DNA of 58,743 nt. Source: Enterenecus faecium. Lineage in GTDB: Bacteria; Bacillota; Clostridia; Oscillospirales; Oscillospiraceae. The notes below the pieces were generated by a model that did no database searches, was not told where the DNA came from, and saw only the letters and a list, made by a program, of their open reading frames with translations. The DNA lies in contig DVFO01000031.1 in assembly GCA_018713215.1 (NCBI GenBank), positions 1-58,743 on the forward strand, given 5' to 3'. Below, piece after piece: positions 1-7,558 of this stretch. The position numbers were made by a program, and so were the translations under genes. Numbering within the stretch: position 1 is the stretch's first letter; the number at the start of each line of letters is the position of its first letter.

Positions 1-1
1 G

Positions 2-2314
2 TATCACAGCCAGGAACAGGCAGCGCCCCCCGTCCGGAAGGAGACGGTCCAAAAGGGTAAAAAAACCTCCATGTCCTTCCTCACCGCCCTGTCCCTGTCC
101 CTGAACAACCTGATGACCAAGAAGGGACGCACCTTTCTCACCGCCTTTGCCGGCTCCATCGGCATCATCGGCATCGCCCTCATCCTCTCCCTGTCCTCGG
201 GCATCAACGGCTACATCAATAAGGTGCAGCAGGACACCCTCACCAGCTACCCCATCACCATTGAGGCCGAGAGCGTCGACATGACCTCCATGCTCACCTC
301 CCTGATGGGGGTGGGCGATGAGGGGGAGAGCGAGACGCCCCGGGAGGAGGACCGGGTGTATGCCTCCACCGTCATGTACGACATGATGGACTCCATGATG
401 AACGCCGAGACGGTGACCAACAACCTGAAGGCCTTCAAGGAGTATCTGGAAGAGGGAGGCGGCGGCATCGCCGACCTGGCGCAGATCTACTACGGCTACG
501 ACATCCCCTTTGACGTGTACAACAAAGACCCCGACGGCAAGGTGCTCAAAAGCGACGTGATGTCCGCCATGCAGACCGCCATGGGCTCTCTGTACGGCGG
601 CGACTACACCGATTACTTCAACTCCATGGGCTCCATGTATGAGAGCTTTGACGTCTGGCAGGAGCTGTTGCCCGGGGAGGACGGCCAGCTCATCGCCTCC
701 CAGGTGCAGGACCAGCATGAGCTGCTCTACGGCCACTGGCCGGAGGCATACAACCAGGTCATCCTCTTTGTGGACGACAACAACCAGGTCTCCGACCTGA
801 TGCTCTACGCCCTGGGGCTGGTGTCCGTGGACGAGATGAACCAGACCCTCTCGGCACTCCAGGCCGGGGAAGAGGTGGAGGTGGAGGATCAGAGCTGGAG
901 CTATGAGGAGCTGTGTGAGACCCAGTTCAAGCTGCTCCTCCCCTATGAGCGCTACCAATATGACGCCAACACTCACACCTACACCGACCTGTCCGCCACT
1001 CAGACCGGGCTGGATATGCTCTACAACAGCAGCCAGGTGGGCATTGTGCTGAATGTGGTGGGTGTGGCCCGCTCGGGCAGCAGCGGCGGCATGATGTCCG
1101 GCTCTCTGGGTTATACCAACGCTCTGACCCAGTACGCCATTGAACAGACCGCCGATTCCCAGCTGGTGAAGGATCAGCTGGCCAACCCGGACACCGACGT
1201 GATCTCCAACCTGCCCTTCCGTCAGGAGGGAGCCCCCCTCCCCACCGACCAGGAGAAGGCCCAGGACATCGGCCAGTACCTGCTCACCCTGGATGCCCAG
1301 GCCCAGGCAGATGCCTACGTGGACGGGGCCAGCCAGCCCAGTCAGAGCTATGTGGATGACATGGTGTCCGCCCAGATGGAGAACATCACCCGGGCGGACA
1401 TTGAGGCCATGATCTCCCAGGAGTACGCCGCCCAGATGGGGGTGGACGCCGCCACCCTGGACGAGTATATCGCCGGCATGACCGACGAGGAGCTGTTTGA
1501 CCAGGTGGAGGAGGCCATGGCCGCCCAGATCCGGGAGCAGTACGCCGCTGCCGTCAAGGCCCAGCTCTCTGCCCTCCCCGCCGCCCAGCTCTCCGCCATG
1601 CTGGCCCAGGCAGTGGAACAGGGCCCCGGGGACCAGGGCCTGACCCTGGAGCAGTTTGTCTACCTCTACGACAACTATATGCCCCCCACCCACTCCGACT
1701 CCACCTATCAGGACAATCTGGACCTGATGGGCTATGTGGATCTGAACTCTCCCTCCTCCATCAGCCTGTACGCGGACACCTTCAAGGACAAGGATGAGAT
1801 CGCCGACCTCATCACCGCCTACAACCAACAGGTGGCCGAGGAGGATCAGATCAACTACACCGACTATGTGGCCCTGCTCATGAGCTCCATCACCGACATC
1901 ATCAGCGGGGTGAGCTACCTGCTCATCGGCTTTGTGGCCATCTCTCTGGTGGTGTCCTCCATCATGATCGGCATCATCACCTATATCTCGGTGCTGGAGC
2001 GCACCAAGGAGATCGGCATTCTCCGGGCCGTGGGCGCCTCCAAAAAGGATGTGTCCCGGGTGTTCAATGCTGAGACCCTCATTGTGGGTCTGGGGGCCGG
2101 TGTGCTGGGCATTGTGGTGACGCTGCTGCTGAACATCCCCATCAACGCCGCCATCCACGCCGTCACCGGGCTCACCGAGCTCTCCGCCGCTCTGCCCCCG
2201 GTGGGTGGGGCCATCCTGGTGGCCATCAGCGCCATCCTCACCATCCTGGCCGGACTGATTCCCGCCCGTCTGGCCGCCAAGAAGGACCCGGTGGAAGCGC
2301 TGAGAAGCGAATAA
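2..2314 (+). CDS. ABC transporter, FtsX/MacB-type permease part (5' partial)
   Basis: The frame is open to the left edge. The first ATG (71) is preceded by in-frame lysine-rich codons with no stop and no Shine-Dalgarno, so this is the C-terminal part of a longer protein. Visible are one membrane segment just after 71 (ending in a Gly/Ile/Leu-rich stretch), about 560 extracellular residues rich in Asp, Gln and Tyr, then three membrane segments near 1900-1990, 2080-2150 and 2205-2265. The sequence around ERTKEIGILRAVGASKKD is the FtsX/MacB signature. In Clostridia this permease is usually fused behind its own ATPase domain, which would lie left of the window. It should be an exporter or mechanotransducing permease; the substrate is unknown. 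A strong terminator follows. Confidence 0.85.
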   Translation, partial: YHSQEQAAPPVRKETVQKGKKTSMSFLTALSLSLNNLMTKKGRTFLTAFAGSIGIIGIALILSLSSGINGYINKVQQDTLTSYPITIEAESVDMTSMLTSLMGVGDEGESETPREEDRVYASTVMYDMMDSMMNAETVTNNLKAFKEYLEEGGGGIADLAQIYYGYDIPFDVYNKDPDGKVLKSDVMSAMQTAMGSLYGGDYTDYFNSMGSMYESFDVWQELLPGEDGQLIASQVQDQHELLYGHWPEAYNQVILFVDDNNQVSDLMLYALGLVSVDEMNQTLSALQAGEEVEVEDQSWSYEELCETQFKLLLPYERYQYDANTHTYTDLSATQTGLDMLYNSSQVGIVLNVVGVARSGSSGGMMSGSLGYTNALTQYAIEQTADSQLVKDQLANPDTDVISNLPFRQEGAPLPTDQEKAQDIGQYLLTLDAQAQADAYVDGASQPSQSYVDDMVSAQMENITRADIEAMISQEYAAQMGVDAATLDEYIAGMTDEELFDQVEEAMAAQIREQYAAAVKAQLSALPAAQLSAMLAQAVEQGPGDQGLTLEQFVYLYDNYMPPTHSDSTYQDNLDLMGYVDLNSPSSISLYADTFKDKDEIADLITAYNQQVAEEDQINYTDYVALLMSSITDIISGVSYLLIGFVAISLVVSSIMIGIITYISVLERTKEIGILRAVGASKKDVSRVFNAETLIVGLGAGVLGIVVTLLLNIPINAAIHAVTGLTELSAALPPVGGAILVAISAILTILAGLIPARLAAKKDPVEALRSE

Positions 2315-2330
2315 TTTCCCACATAACAAC

Positions 2331-2370
2331 AATATCCCCGCAGGTGGATCAATCCACCTGCGGGGATATT
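2331..2370. terminator. Bidirectional intrinsic terminator
   Basis: An 18-bp perfect stem (2331-2348 with 2353-2370) with a TCAA loop, followed by CTCTTTTCTC. It sits between the convergent ABC gene and the SLOG-family gene, so it can serve both strands. Confidence 0.9.
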
Positions 2371-2380
2371 CTCTTTTCTC

Positions 2381-2872
2381 TCATACATGTAAACCAACCA
2401 TATGCAATCCTCTGGCTTTTGCATATGACACCGTATAGGCAGTACCGCCCTCTTTCCGAGTGCAATAGTAAATACAATAGCTTGACCCTTCTACCAGGTG
2501 ACGGTTTCTCAAAAGATACGCCTCTTTCCCACCTTGGTCTACCACGCACACAACCTTATCATATTTCAGGAGCAACATCCGGTACTCTCGTTTTTGTTCC
2601 CGTGTCCACCACCTGGTATAGCCGTCAAATGGATACACTAAAATTACTTTGATCTGGGGAAATTCGCTCTTTCGCATTCGGAACAAGACTTTTGCCACTA
2701 GTGTATCAAAACCAATTGCGCCTCCCACGCCAAAATAACAGACACCATGCTTTGTAATCAGTCTCCTGACCGCCTTCTCAATCTCCGCTGCCAGCTGCTG
2801 CACTTTCTCTGCTGGCAGCTCCCTGTGTCCCGAAAAGCAGCAGGTTTTACTACGTTTTTCTGTGGCTTCCAT
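2381..2872 (-). CDS. SLOG-domain protein, DUF1273 (YpsA-like) family
   Basis: 163 residues, one Rossmann-like domain. The N-terminal CCFSGHRELP and the later GGAIGFDTLVAK are typical of the DUF1273/YpsA branch of the SLOG superfamily, relatives of LOG and DprA that bind nucleotide-like ligands. The C-terminal half carries the further conserved strand YDKVVCVVD. The biochemical role of this family is not settled; B. subtilis YpsA has been linked to cell division. It is divergent from a small XRE regulator and shares a 105-bp AT-rich upstream region with it, so the regulator may control it (inference). Base composition is clearly more AT-rich than the neighbours, which may mean recent acquisition. 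Confidence 0.8.
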   Translation of the reverse strand: MEATEKRSKTCCFSGHRELPAEKVQQLAAEIEKAVRRLITKHGVCYFGVGGAIGFDTLVAKVLFRMRKSEFPQIKVILVYPFDGYTRWWTREQKREYRMLLLKYDKVVCVVDQGGKEAYLLRNRHLVEGSSYCIYYCTRKEGGTAYTVSYAKARGLHMVGLHV

Positions 2873-2895
2873 GTGAGTCTTTCCCTCTTTTTGTG

Positions 2896-2920
2896 AGATT
2901 TATTTATAATTTGTAAATCT
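2896..2920. promoter_or_regulatory. Inverted repeat between divergent SLOG and XRE genes (possible operator)
   Basis: AGATTTA at 2896-2902 and its complement TAAATCT at 2914-2920 flank an 11-base AT-rich centre in the shared upstream region. Position suggests an operator for the adjacent HTH protein; no binding evidence. Confidence 0.35.
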
Positions 2921-2977
2921 TTATTACATAATAATCGAAAAAGAGTGGTATTGTCAAGGCAACTTGGAGGTGATGCC

Positions 2978-3232
2978 TTGAAAATCTACGACTTTGGGGG
3001 AAAGAAAAACATTTCCGGAGATCGGATTCATCAGGCCAGAACTGCCATGCGCCTCTCCCAAGCCGATTTGGCCGCTCGCATGCAGGTCAATGGCGTCACC
3101 ATAGAGCGGGAAGCCATCAGCAAAATCGAGACGGGAGATCGATTCATCACAGACTACGAGTTGATGGTATTCTCTCGGGTACTAGGTGTATCGGTAAACT
3201 GGCTAATGGGTGAAAAAGGCCCAGAGCAATAA
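2978..3232 (+). CDS. XRE-family helix-turn-helix regulator
   Basis: 84 residues, essentially one HTH_3 domain: helices around SQADLAARM, the recognition region with REAISKIETGDR, and a C-terminal LGVSVNWLMGEK typical of small Cro/CI-like repressors. The start is taken as TTG at 2978 because GGAGGTGA lies five bases upstream; the in-frame GTG at 2945 has no ribosome site. AT-richer than the surroundings, like its divergent SLOG neighbour. Probably a local transcription regulator; no sensor domain is present. Confidence 0.85.
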   Translation: MKIYDFGGKKNISGDRIHQARTAMRLSQADLAARMQVNGVTIEREAISKIETGDRFITDYELMVFSRVLGVSVNWLMGEKGPEQ

Positions 3233-3256
3233 TTTACCCCTCATTTCACAACAAAA

Positions 3257-3293
3257 ATAGACTGGACAGCCGAACGTAGGTTGTCCAGTCTAT
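3257..3293. terminator. Intrinsic terminator between XRE gene and oleate hydratase
   Basis: 12-bp perfect stem (3257-3268 with 3282-3293) with a 13-base loop, A-rich before and T-rich after. The two flanking genes converge here. Confidence 0.75.
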
Positions 3294-3316
3294 GTTATTA
3301 TGGGGTCAATTGGGTC

Positions 3317-5275
3317 TTACATTCCCTCTTTCAGGACGCCGTGATCTCGCAGCACCTTTTCGATCACCGTCCCCTTCACCGCCTTGAGCAGCGGCTTTTT
3401 CAGCAGGTTCACGGGGCCGGGCAGCTCCAGCTCCAGAGGAGACTTGCCGTCCATCAGGCGCACCGAGCTCTCCAGCAGCTCCCGCACGTCGTACACGCTG
3501 CCCCACACTTCGGGGACACCACGGTCCACGCCCAGCAAGCCGTACACGGCCTCCATGGCGGTGCGCACGGAATACTCGGTGGTAAACACCGTGTCCCGAG
3601 GGGTCTGGGCAAACTGGCCCAAGAAGGCGAAGTTGACACAGCCGTCGGGGATGACGTCGGGGCGGTCCCCCTTGGCCCGGGGCATGAAAAAGGCGGTGAT
3701 ATAGGGCATCATGGTGGGCACGCACACGGCGCTGTTGCGGGCCAGATCTTCAATCTGCTCCACAGGCACCCCCAAGTGGTACAGCCACTCCTGGGTGATC
3801 TCCTGTCCGGTGCACTCCTTCATGGGCTTTTTCACGTAGTCGCCGGGCACATCAGTGAACAGGCCGTACACCCACACGCACACCTTCTCCGGCTCCTGCT
3901 CCCGGAACTGGCCCTGACGGTTGATGGTCCAGCTCAGCAGCCACTTGGAGTCCTGGCAGCTGACGATACCGCCGGTGACCACATTGCCGGTCCGGGGGTC
4001 CCGCTTGCAGATGTTGGTGATATAGGGGAGAATCTTGTCGTCCAAAGTGGTGATGGTGGCGGACTCCCAGTTGGTCTTGGACACGTCGGAGCAGAACTTC
4101 TCCGGGCGGCCAAAGGCGGGGTCCTGCCGGGCGATGTTCTTCCACAGGTTCCAGCAGCCGCTGGTGCGCACCAGGGCGTCCCCATTGGGAGCGTGGTCCT
4201 GGTCGCCGTAGATGGTGCCCTCGGTGCAGGAGCCGTTGGTGACAAACACCAGGTCCTGCTCGGTGAGCACAATGCCCTTCTCCACCCCCTTGACCTTGCA
4301 CTCGATGGCGGTGGCCACCTTGCGGCCCTGCTTGATGTCAAAGAGCACGTTGGTCACTTCGGTGCCGAACTGGAAGTCCACCCCGGCATCCTCCAGATAC
4401 TTCTGCATGGGAAGAATGAGGGATTCGTACTGGTTGTAGCGGGTAAACTTCAGGGCGCTGAAATCGGGCAGGCCCGCAATGTGGTGGATGAACCGCTGGA
4501 AATACAGCTTCATCTCCAGAGCGCTGTGCCAGTTTTCAAAGGCGAACATGGTGCGCCAATACAGCCAGAAGGTGGACTCAAACACCTCGTCGTCAAACAC
4601 ATCCTCGATGGTCTTGTCGTACAAGTCCTCGTCGGGGGTCAAAAACAGCTTGACGATCTCCATGCATCCCTCCTGGCTGAGCCGGAACTGCCCGTCGGTG
4701 TGGGCGTCCTGGCCCCGGTTGACAGTGGCACGGCACAGAGAGTAGTTGGGGTCGTGCTTATTGAGCCAGTAAAACTCGTCCAGCACCGAGGCCCCGGGCT
4801 TCTCCAAGGAGGGAATGGAGCGGAACAGGTCCCACAGGCACTCGAAGTGGTCCTCCATCTCCCGGCCGCCCCGCATGACATAGCCACGGCTGGGGTCAAA
4901 AATGCCGTCGCAGGCGCCTCCCGCCACGTCCATGGCCTCCAGGATGTGGATGTGGTCCCCCTTCATCTGGCCGTCTCGCACCAGGAAACAGGCCGCCGCC
5001 AGAGAGGCCAGACCGCTGCCCACCAGATAGGCGTGCTTCTCGTCCACGCCCTGGGGCTTTTCCGGGCGGGCAAAGGCCTCATAGTTGCCCTTGGTATAGT
5101 AGATGCCCTTGCTGTTTTTCTTCTGTTTTCCCAGCTCGGTGTTCCGGTACTCCTGCTGGGCCTGGAGCTGGCCCTGCTTGGCCGCCTGCTTTTTCTTGGT
5201 GAAAAACACCGCCGCGCCCGTGCCAGCCAGTCCAGCTGCGGCGGCGGTGAGGGCTGCAATCTGCTTTCGATCCAT
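3317..5275 (-). CDS. ohyA: Oleate hydratase (MCRA family, FAD-dependent)
   Basis: 652 residues from ATG 5275, chosen because AAGGTGG lies eight bases upstream; an upstream ATG at 5299 has no ribosome site. The body matches 67-kDa myosin-cross-reactive-antigen proteins: KGNYEAFARPEKPQGVD, the FAD loop VGSGLASLAAA (about 85-95), HILEAMDVAGGACDG, and long conserved C-terminal blocks (MPYITAFFMPR, GQFAQTPRD). The family adds water to the cis-9 double bond of oleic and related acids to give 10-hydroxy acids, seen as detoxification of unsaturated fatty acids. An Ala/Gly-rich hydrophobic segment (about 5-25) followed by KKK looks like a membrane anchor. The TetR gene just upstream on the same strand probably regulates it. 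Confidence 0.93.
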   Translation of the reverse strand: MDRKQIAALTAAAAGLAGTGAAVFFTKKKQAAKQGQLQAQQEYRNTELGKQKKNSKGIYYTKGNYEAFARPEKPQGVDEKHAYLVGSGLASLAAACFLVRDGQMKGDHIHILEAMDVAGGACDGIFDPSRGYVMRGGREMEDHFECLWDLFRSIPSLEKPGASVLDEFYWLNKHDPNYSLCRATVNRGQDAHTDGQFRLSQEGCMEIVKLFLTPDEDLYDKTIEDVFDDEVFESTFWLYWRTMFAFENWHSALEMKLYFQRFIHHIAGLPDFSALKFTRYNQYESLILPMQKYLEDAGVDFQFGTEVTNVLFDIKQGRKVATAIECKVKGVEKGIVLTEQDLVFVTNGSCTEGTIYGDQDHAPNGDALVRTSGCWNLWKNIARQDPAFGRPEKFCSDVSKTNWESATITTLDDKILPYITNICKRDPRTGNVVTGGIVSCQDSKWLLSWTINRQGQFREQEPEKVCVWVYGLFTDVPGDYVKKPMKECTGQEITQEWLYHLGVPVEQIEDLARNSAVCVPTMMPYITAFFMPRAKGDRPDVIPDGCVNFAFLGQFAQTPRDTVFTTEYSVRTAMEAVYGLLGVDRGVPEVWGSVYDVRELLESSVRLMDGKSPLELELPGPVNLLKKPLLKAVKGTVIEKVLRDHGVLKEGM

Positions 5276-5366
5276 AGAGGATAACCACCTTTCTATCATT
5301 ACCGCTTCTACGGCAGGTCTGCTTGATGGTGTTATCCTACCCCTGTACCCAGGAAAAATCCATAAA

Positions 5367-5411
5367 CAGATGAGGGCGAATGATAAAAATTTTATCATTC
5401 GCCCTCATCTG
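5367..5411 (-). terminator. 45-base near-perfect palindrome between tetR and ohyA
   Basis: Arms 5367-5388 and 5390-5411 are perfectly complementary (22 bp) around a single base. It begins six bases after the tetR stop. On the minus strand it is followed by TTTATGGATTTTT, so an intrinsic terminator is likely. Because it also lies upstream of ohyA, an operator role cannot be excluded. Confidence 0.6.
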
Positions 5412-5416
5412 TAAAG

Positions 5417-5986
5417 TTAATTATCTCCCCTGTGTAGGTCTGAAAAATTGGCGATGGAGTGAGCCACATTCCCCTGCACCGTGAGGCTAATTCGATGGGC
5501 CAAGGTGTGGTAATCCTCCCCCATGCCCTTCTGAATCCAGTCCAGCATAATCCCCACAAAGCTGTACTTATAGAAATCCGCAATGAACGTCTTATCCTCT
5601 TCGGAAATCCCCAGTCCCTGGCTTTTTTCATCCACCACGCCCCGAATCAGGCCATAGGTGAGCTGGAACAGGTAGCGCTCCATGCGCTCCCGGCTGATGC
5701 AGCGGTAGGCGTTGAGCACAAAGGGGCGGTTCTCCAACACCGCTTCAAAAATCTGGATCAGCCCCTCCTGCCAGGTGTCGTAGGTCTTTTTCCCCTGTAG
5801 GGCCCGGGTGGCGTCCTCCACACAGGTCCACTCCACCAGGTCGTAGATGTCTTTAAAGTGGTAGTAAAACGCCATACGGCTCATGCCGCAGTCGCTGGTC
5901 AAGTCCTGTATCGTAATTTTATCCAATGGCTTTTTCAGCATCCACCGCTTTAGGGATGCCGACAGCGTCTGTTTGGTGGCATTCAT
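5417..5986 (-). CDS. TetR/AcrR-family transcriptional regulator
   Basis: 189 residues. The N-terminal HTH (about 20-47) contains ITIQDLTSDCGMSRMAFYYHFKD with the invariant YYHF pattern. The C-terminal ligand domain includes LTYGLIRGVVDE and FVGIMLDWIQKGM, resembling the DhaS-like TetR group with a TetR_C_33/C_7-type C-terminus. It is transcribed ahead of ohyA on the same strand, separated by a large palindrome, so control of oleate hydratase in response to fatty acids is a reasonable inference. GAAGGGGGAAG precedes the ATG. Confidence 0.88.
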   Translation of the reverse strand: MNATKQTLSASLKRWMLKKPLDKITIQDLTSDCGMSRMAFYYHFKDIYDLVEWTCVEDATRALQGKKTYDTWQEGLIQIFEAVLENRPFVLNAYRCISRERMERYLFQLTYGLIRGVVDEKSQGLGISEEDKTFIADFYKYSFVGIMLDWIQKGMGEDYHTLAHRISLTVQGNVAHSIANFSDLHRGDN

Positions 5987-6020
5987 GGAACTTCCCCCTT
6001 CTGCGCATTCTCATAAAGAC

Positions 6021-6054
6021 ATACCGCCTGTGTCCGTGGGGACACAGGCGGTAT
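6021..6054 (-). terminator. Intrinsic terminator after the CD1247-like gene
   Basis: 15-bp perfect GC-rich stem (6021-6035 with 6040-6054), four-base loop, followed on the minus strand by a short T-containing run (TGTCTTTATG). Lies between the CD1247-like gene and tetR. Confidence 0.7.
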
Positions 6055-6088
6055 GATGTCTCACATGATTGGGCAGACGTCCTTCCAC

Positions 6089-6553
6089 TTACTCGTGGTC
6101 GTGATCGCAACCGCAGTCACAGCCGCAGCCGCACTCGTCGTCCTCGCCCTCAAAGTCCAGAGCGAACTTCTGGCCGCACTTGGGGCAGTCGATGACGCCG
6201 GCCTCCAGCACTTCGTGGTCAATCACCAGGCGCTCCCCGCAGTTGGGGCAGTCCACCTCGAAGAAGTCCTCGTCGTCCAGATCGTCGTCGCAGTCCAAAT
6301 CGTGATCGCAGCAGCAATCGTCCTCGTCGTCCTCGCCCACAATGGCCTCCACGTCGGCCAGGTCGTCAGAAATGGCGTCGATCTCCTCACCAAACTCGTC
6401 CAGGGTAGCGTCCACGGTGTCCAGCTGATCGCCGACCTCACGCAGGACGTCCAGCACCTCGGCCAACACCTTGGCCTCGCCGCTCTCGGACTTGTCCAGG
6501 CCCATGCCGTCAAACATGCCCTGGATATACGCAACCTTCTCAGAAATGGTCAT
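6089..6553 (-). CDS. CD1247-like protein with zinc-ribbon and acidic Cys/His tail
   Basis: 154 residues, very acidic. The N-terminal MTISEKVAYIQGMFDGM and the following helical region match the CD1247 N-terminal domain of Clostridia. Two CxxC knuckles (C102/C105 in DCPNCGERL, C123/C126 in DCPKCGQKF) form a zinc-ribbon. Between them and the helix is a DDCCCDHDLDCDDD patch, and the last 14 residues alternate Cys with Gly/Asp and end in HDHE. This could bind several metal ions; the function is not known. GGAG lies eight bases before the ATG. It follows efp on the same strand after a 295-base structured spacer. Confidence 0.75.
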   Translation of the reverse strand: MTISEKVAYIQGMFDGMGLDKSESGEAKVLAEVLDVLREVGDQLDTVDATLDEFGEEIDAISDDLADVEAIVGEDDEDDCCCDHDLDCDDDLDDEDFFEVDCPNCGERLVIDHEVLEAGVIDCPKCGQKFALDFEGEDDECGCGCDCGCDHDHE

Positions 6554-6622
6554 GATGATATCTCCTTCCAGAGTGCAAATTGAATGGGTTGGAATGAAGT
6601 TGGGCAGTTAGCCCTTGAGCCA

Positions 6623-6664
6623 AATTAGCCCTTGCAGCGCTCCATATACTCGCCAGTACAGGTA
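6623..6664. repeat. Displaced copy of the efp 3' end (42-base direct repeat)
   Basis: Bases 6623-6657 are identical to 6847-6881, which encode the last codons and stop of efp; to 6664 the match continues with two A/G differences. A further short copy of TTAGCCCTTG lies at 6608-6617. Such duplication of a gene's 3' end is typical of an integration site. Confidence 0.85.
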
Positions 6665-6846
6665 GCCCCAGCAAACCACGGTTTGCCGGGGACCCCGTGA
6701 TTTCAAATCCTCGGGCGAAGTCAATTCGCCCTGCGGCAAGATTTTGGGCTTGGCCCAAAATGCTTGTACGCACTACGTGCGCCCCGCTTTGCGGGGTAAT
6801 CGATACCCGCAAGGAAATCTCGGCGTGTTTGAATTACTTTACAGCT
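6665..6846. other. Non-coding segment with six consecutive hairpins between the two efp-end copies
   Basis: Perfect small stem-loops follow one another: 6671-6686, 6687-6697, 6713-6731, 6741-6761, 6769-6781 and 6782-6796. No credible gene. This looks like a small element, or the remnant of one, inserted at the 3' end of efp. Confidence 0.55.
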
Positions 6847-6848
6847 AA

Positions 6849-7418
6849 TTAGCCCTTGCAGCGCTCCATATACTCGCCAGTGCGGGTATCGATGCGGATA
6901 CGGTCGCCAGCGTTGATGAACAGGGGCACCTTGATCTCAGCGCCGGTCTCCAGGGTGGCGGGCTTGGTGACGTTGGTGGCGGTGTCACCCTTGATGCCGG
7001 GCTCGGTCTCGGTGACCTCCAGGTCCACGAAGTTGGGGGGCTCCACGCCGAACACGCTGCCCTTGTAGGACATGATCTTGCAGGACATGTTCTCCTTGAC
7101 GAACTTGAAGTTGTCGCCCAGGACGCTCTTGTTCACGGGGAGCATGTCGTAGGTCTCCATGTCCATGAAGTAGTACAGATCGCCATCGTTGTAGCTGTAC
7201 TCCATCTCCTTGCGGTCCACGAAGGCCTGCTCGAACTTAGCAGTGGGGTTGAAAGAAGTCTCGGTGACAGCACCGGTGATGACGTTCTTCATCTTGGTAC
7301 GCACGAAAGCGGCGCCCTTACCGGGCTTGACGTGCTGGAACTCGACAACCTGCATCACCTTTCCGTCCATCTCAAAGGTCACGCCGTTGCGGAAATCACC
7401 TGCGGTAATCATTGCCAT
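6849..7418 (-). CDS. efp: Translation elongation factor P
   Basis: 189 residues, the normal EF-P length, with three OB-like domains. The loop HVKPGKGAAFVR places the usually modified lysine at K34. C-terminal domains contain LPVNKSVLGDNFKFV and IKVPLFINAGDRIRIDTRTGEY. EF-P binds the ribosomal E site and rescues stalling at proline stretches. Start ATG 7418 has GGAGG nine bases upstream; MAMITAGDF could also start at the second Met. Its last 42 bases are duplicated downstream. Confidence 0.97.
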   Translation of the reverse strand: MAMITAGDFRNGVTFEMDGKVMQVVEFQHVKPGKGAAFVRTKMKNVITGAVTETSFNPTAKFEQAFVDRKEMEYSYNDGDLYYFMDMETYDMLPVNKSVLGDNFKFVKENMSCKIMSYKGSVFGVEPPNFVDLEVTETEPGIKGDTATNVTKPATLETGAEIKVPLFINAGDRIRIDTRTGEYMERCKG

Positions 7419-7470
7419 TGGTCTCGTCCTCCAATATAAAAGTTTGGGAATCCAAAGTATAATTCACTGT

Positions 7471-7499
7471 ATTATACCCTATCTCCCCTTTTTTTGCAA
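7471..7499 (-). promoter_or_regulatory. SigA-type promoter for efp
   Basis: On the minus strand TTGCAA, 17-base spacer, TATAAT, about 55 bases upstream of the efp start. Confidence 0.75.
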
Positions 7500-7558
7500 G
7501 GGGGTCACCCACAATTCCCACAGAGAAATGGGAAAACTCTTGGGTGGGTCTGATTTGC

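Noticed and set aside
6540..6812. 90-codon minus-strand frame across the efp downstream spacer
   Set aside because: It runs through the hairpin array and the efp-end copy, has no ribosome site and no family resemblance.
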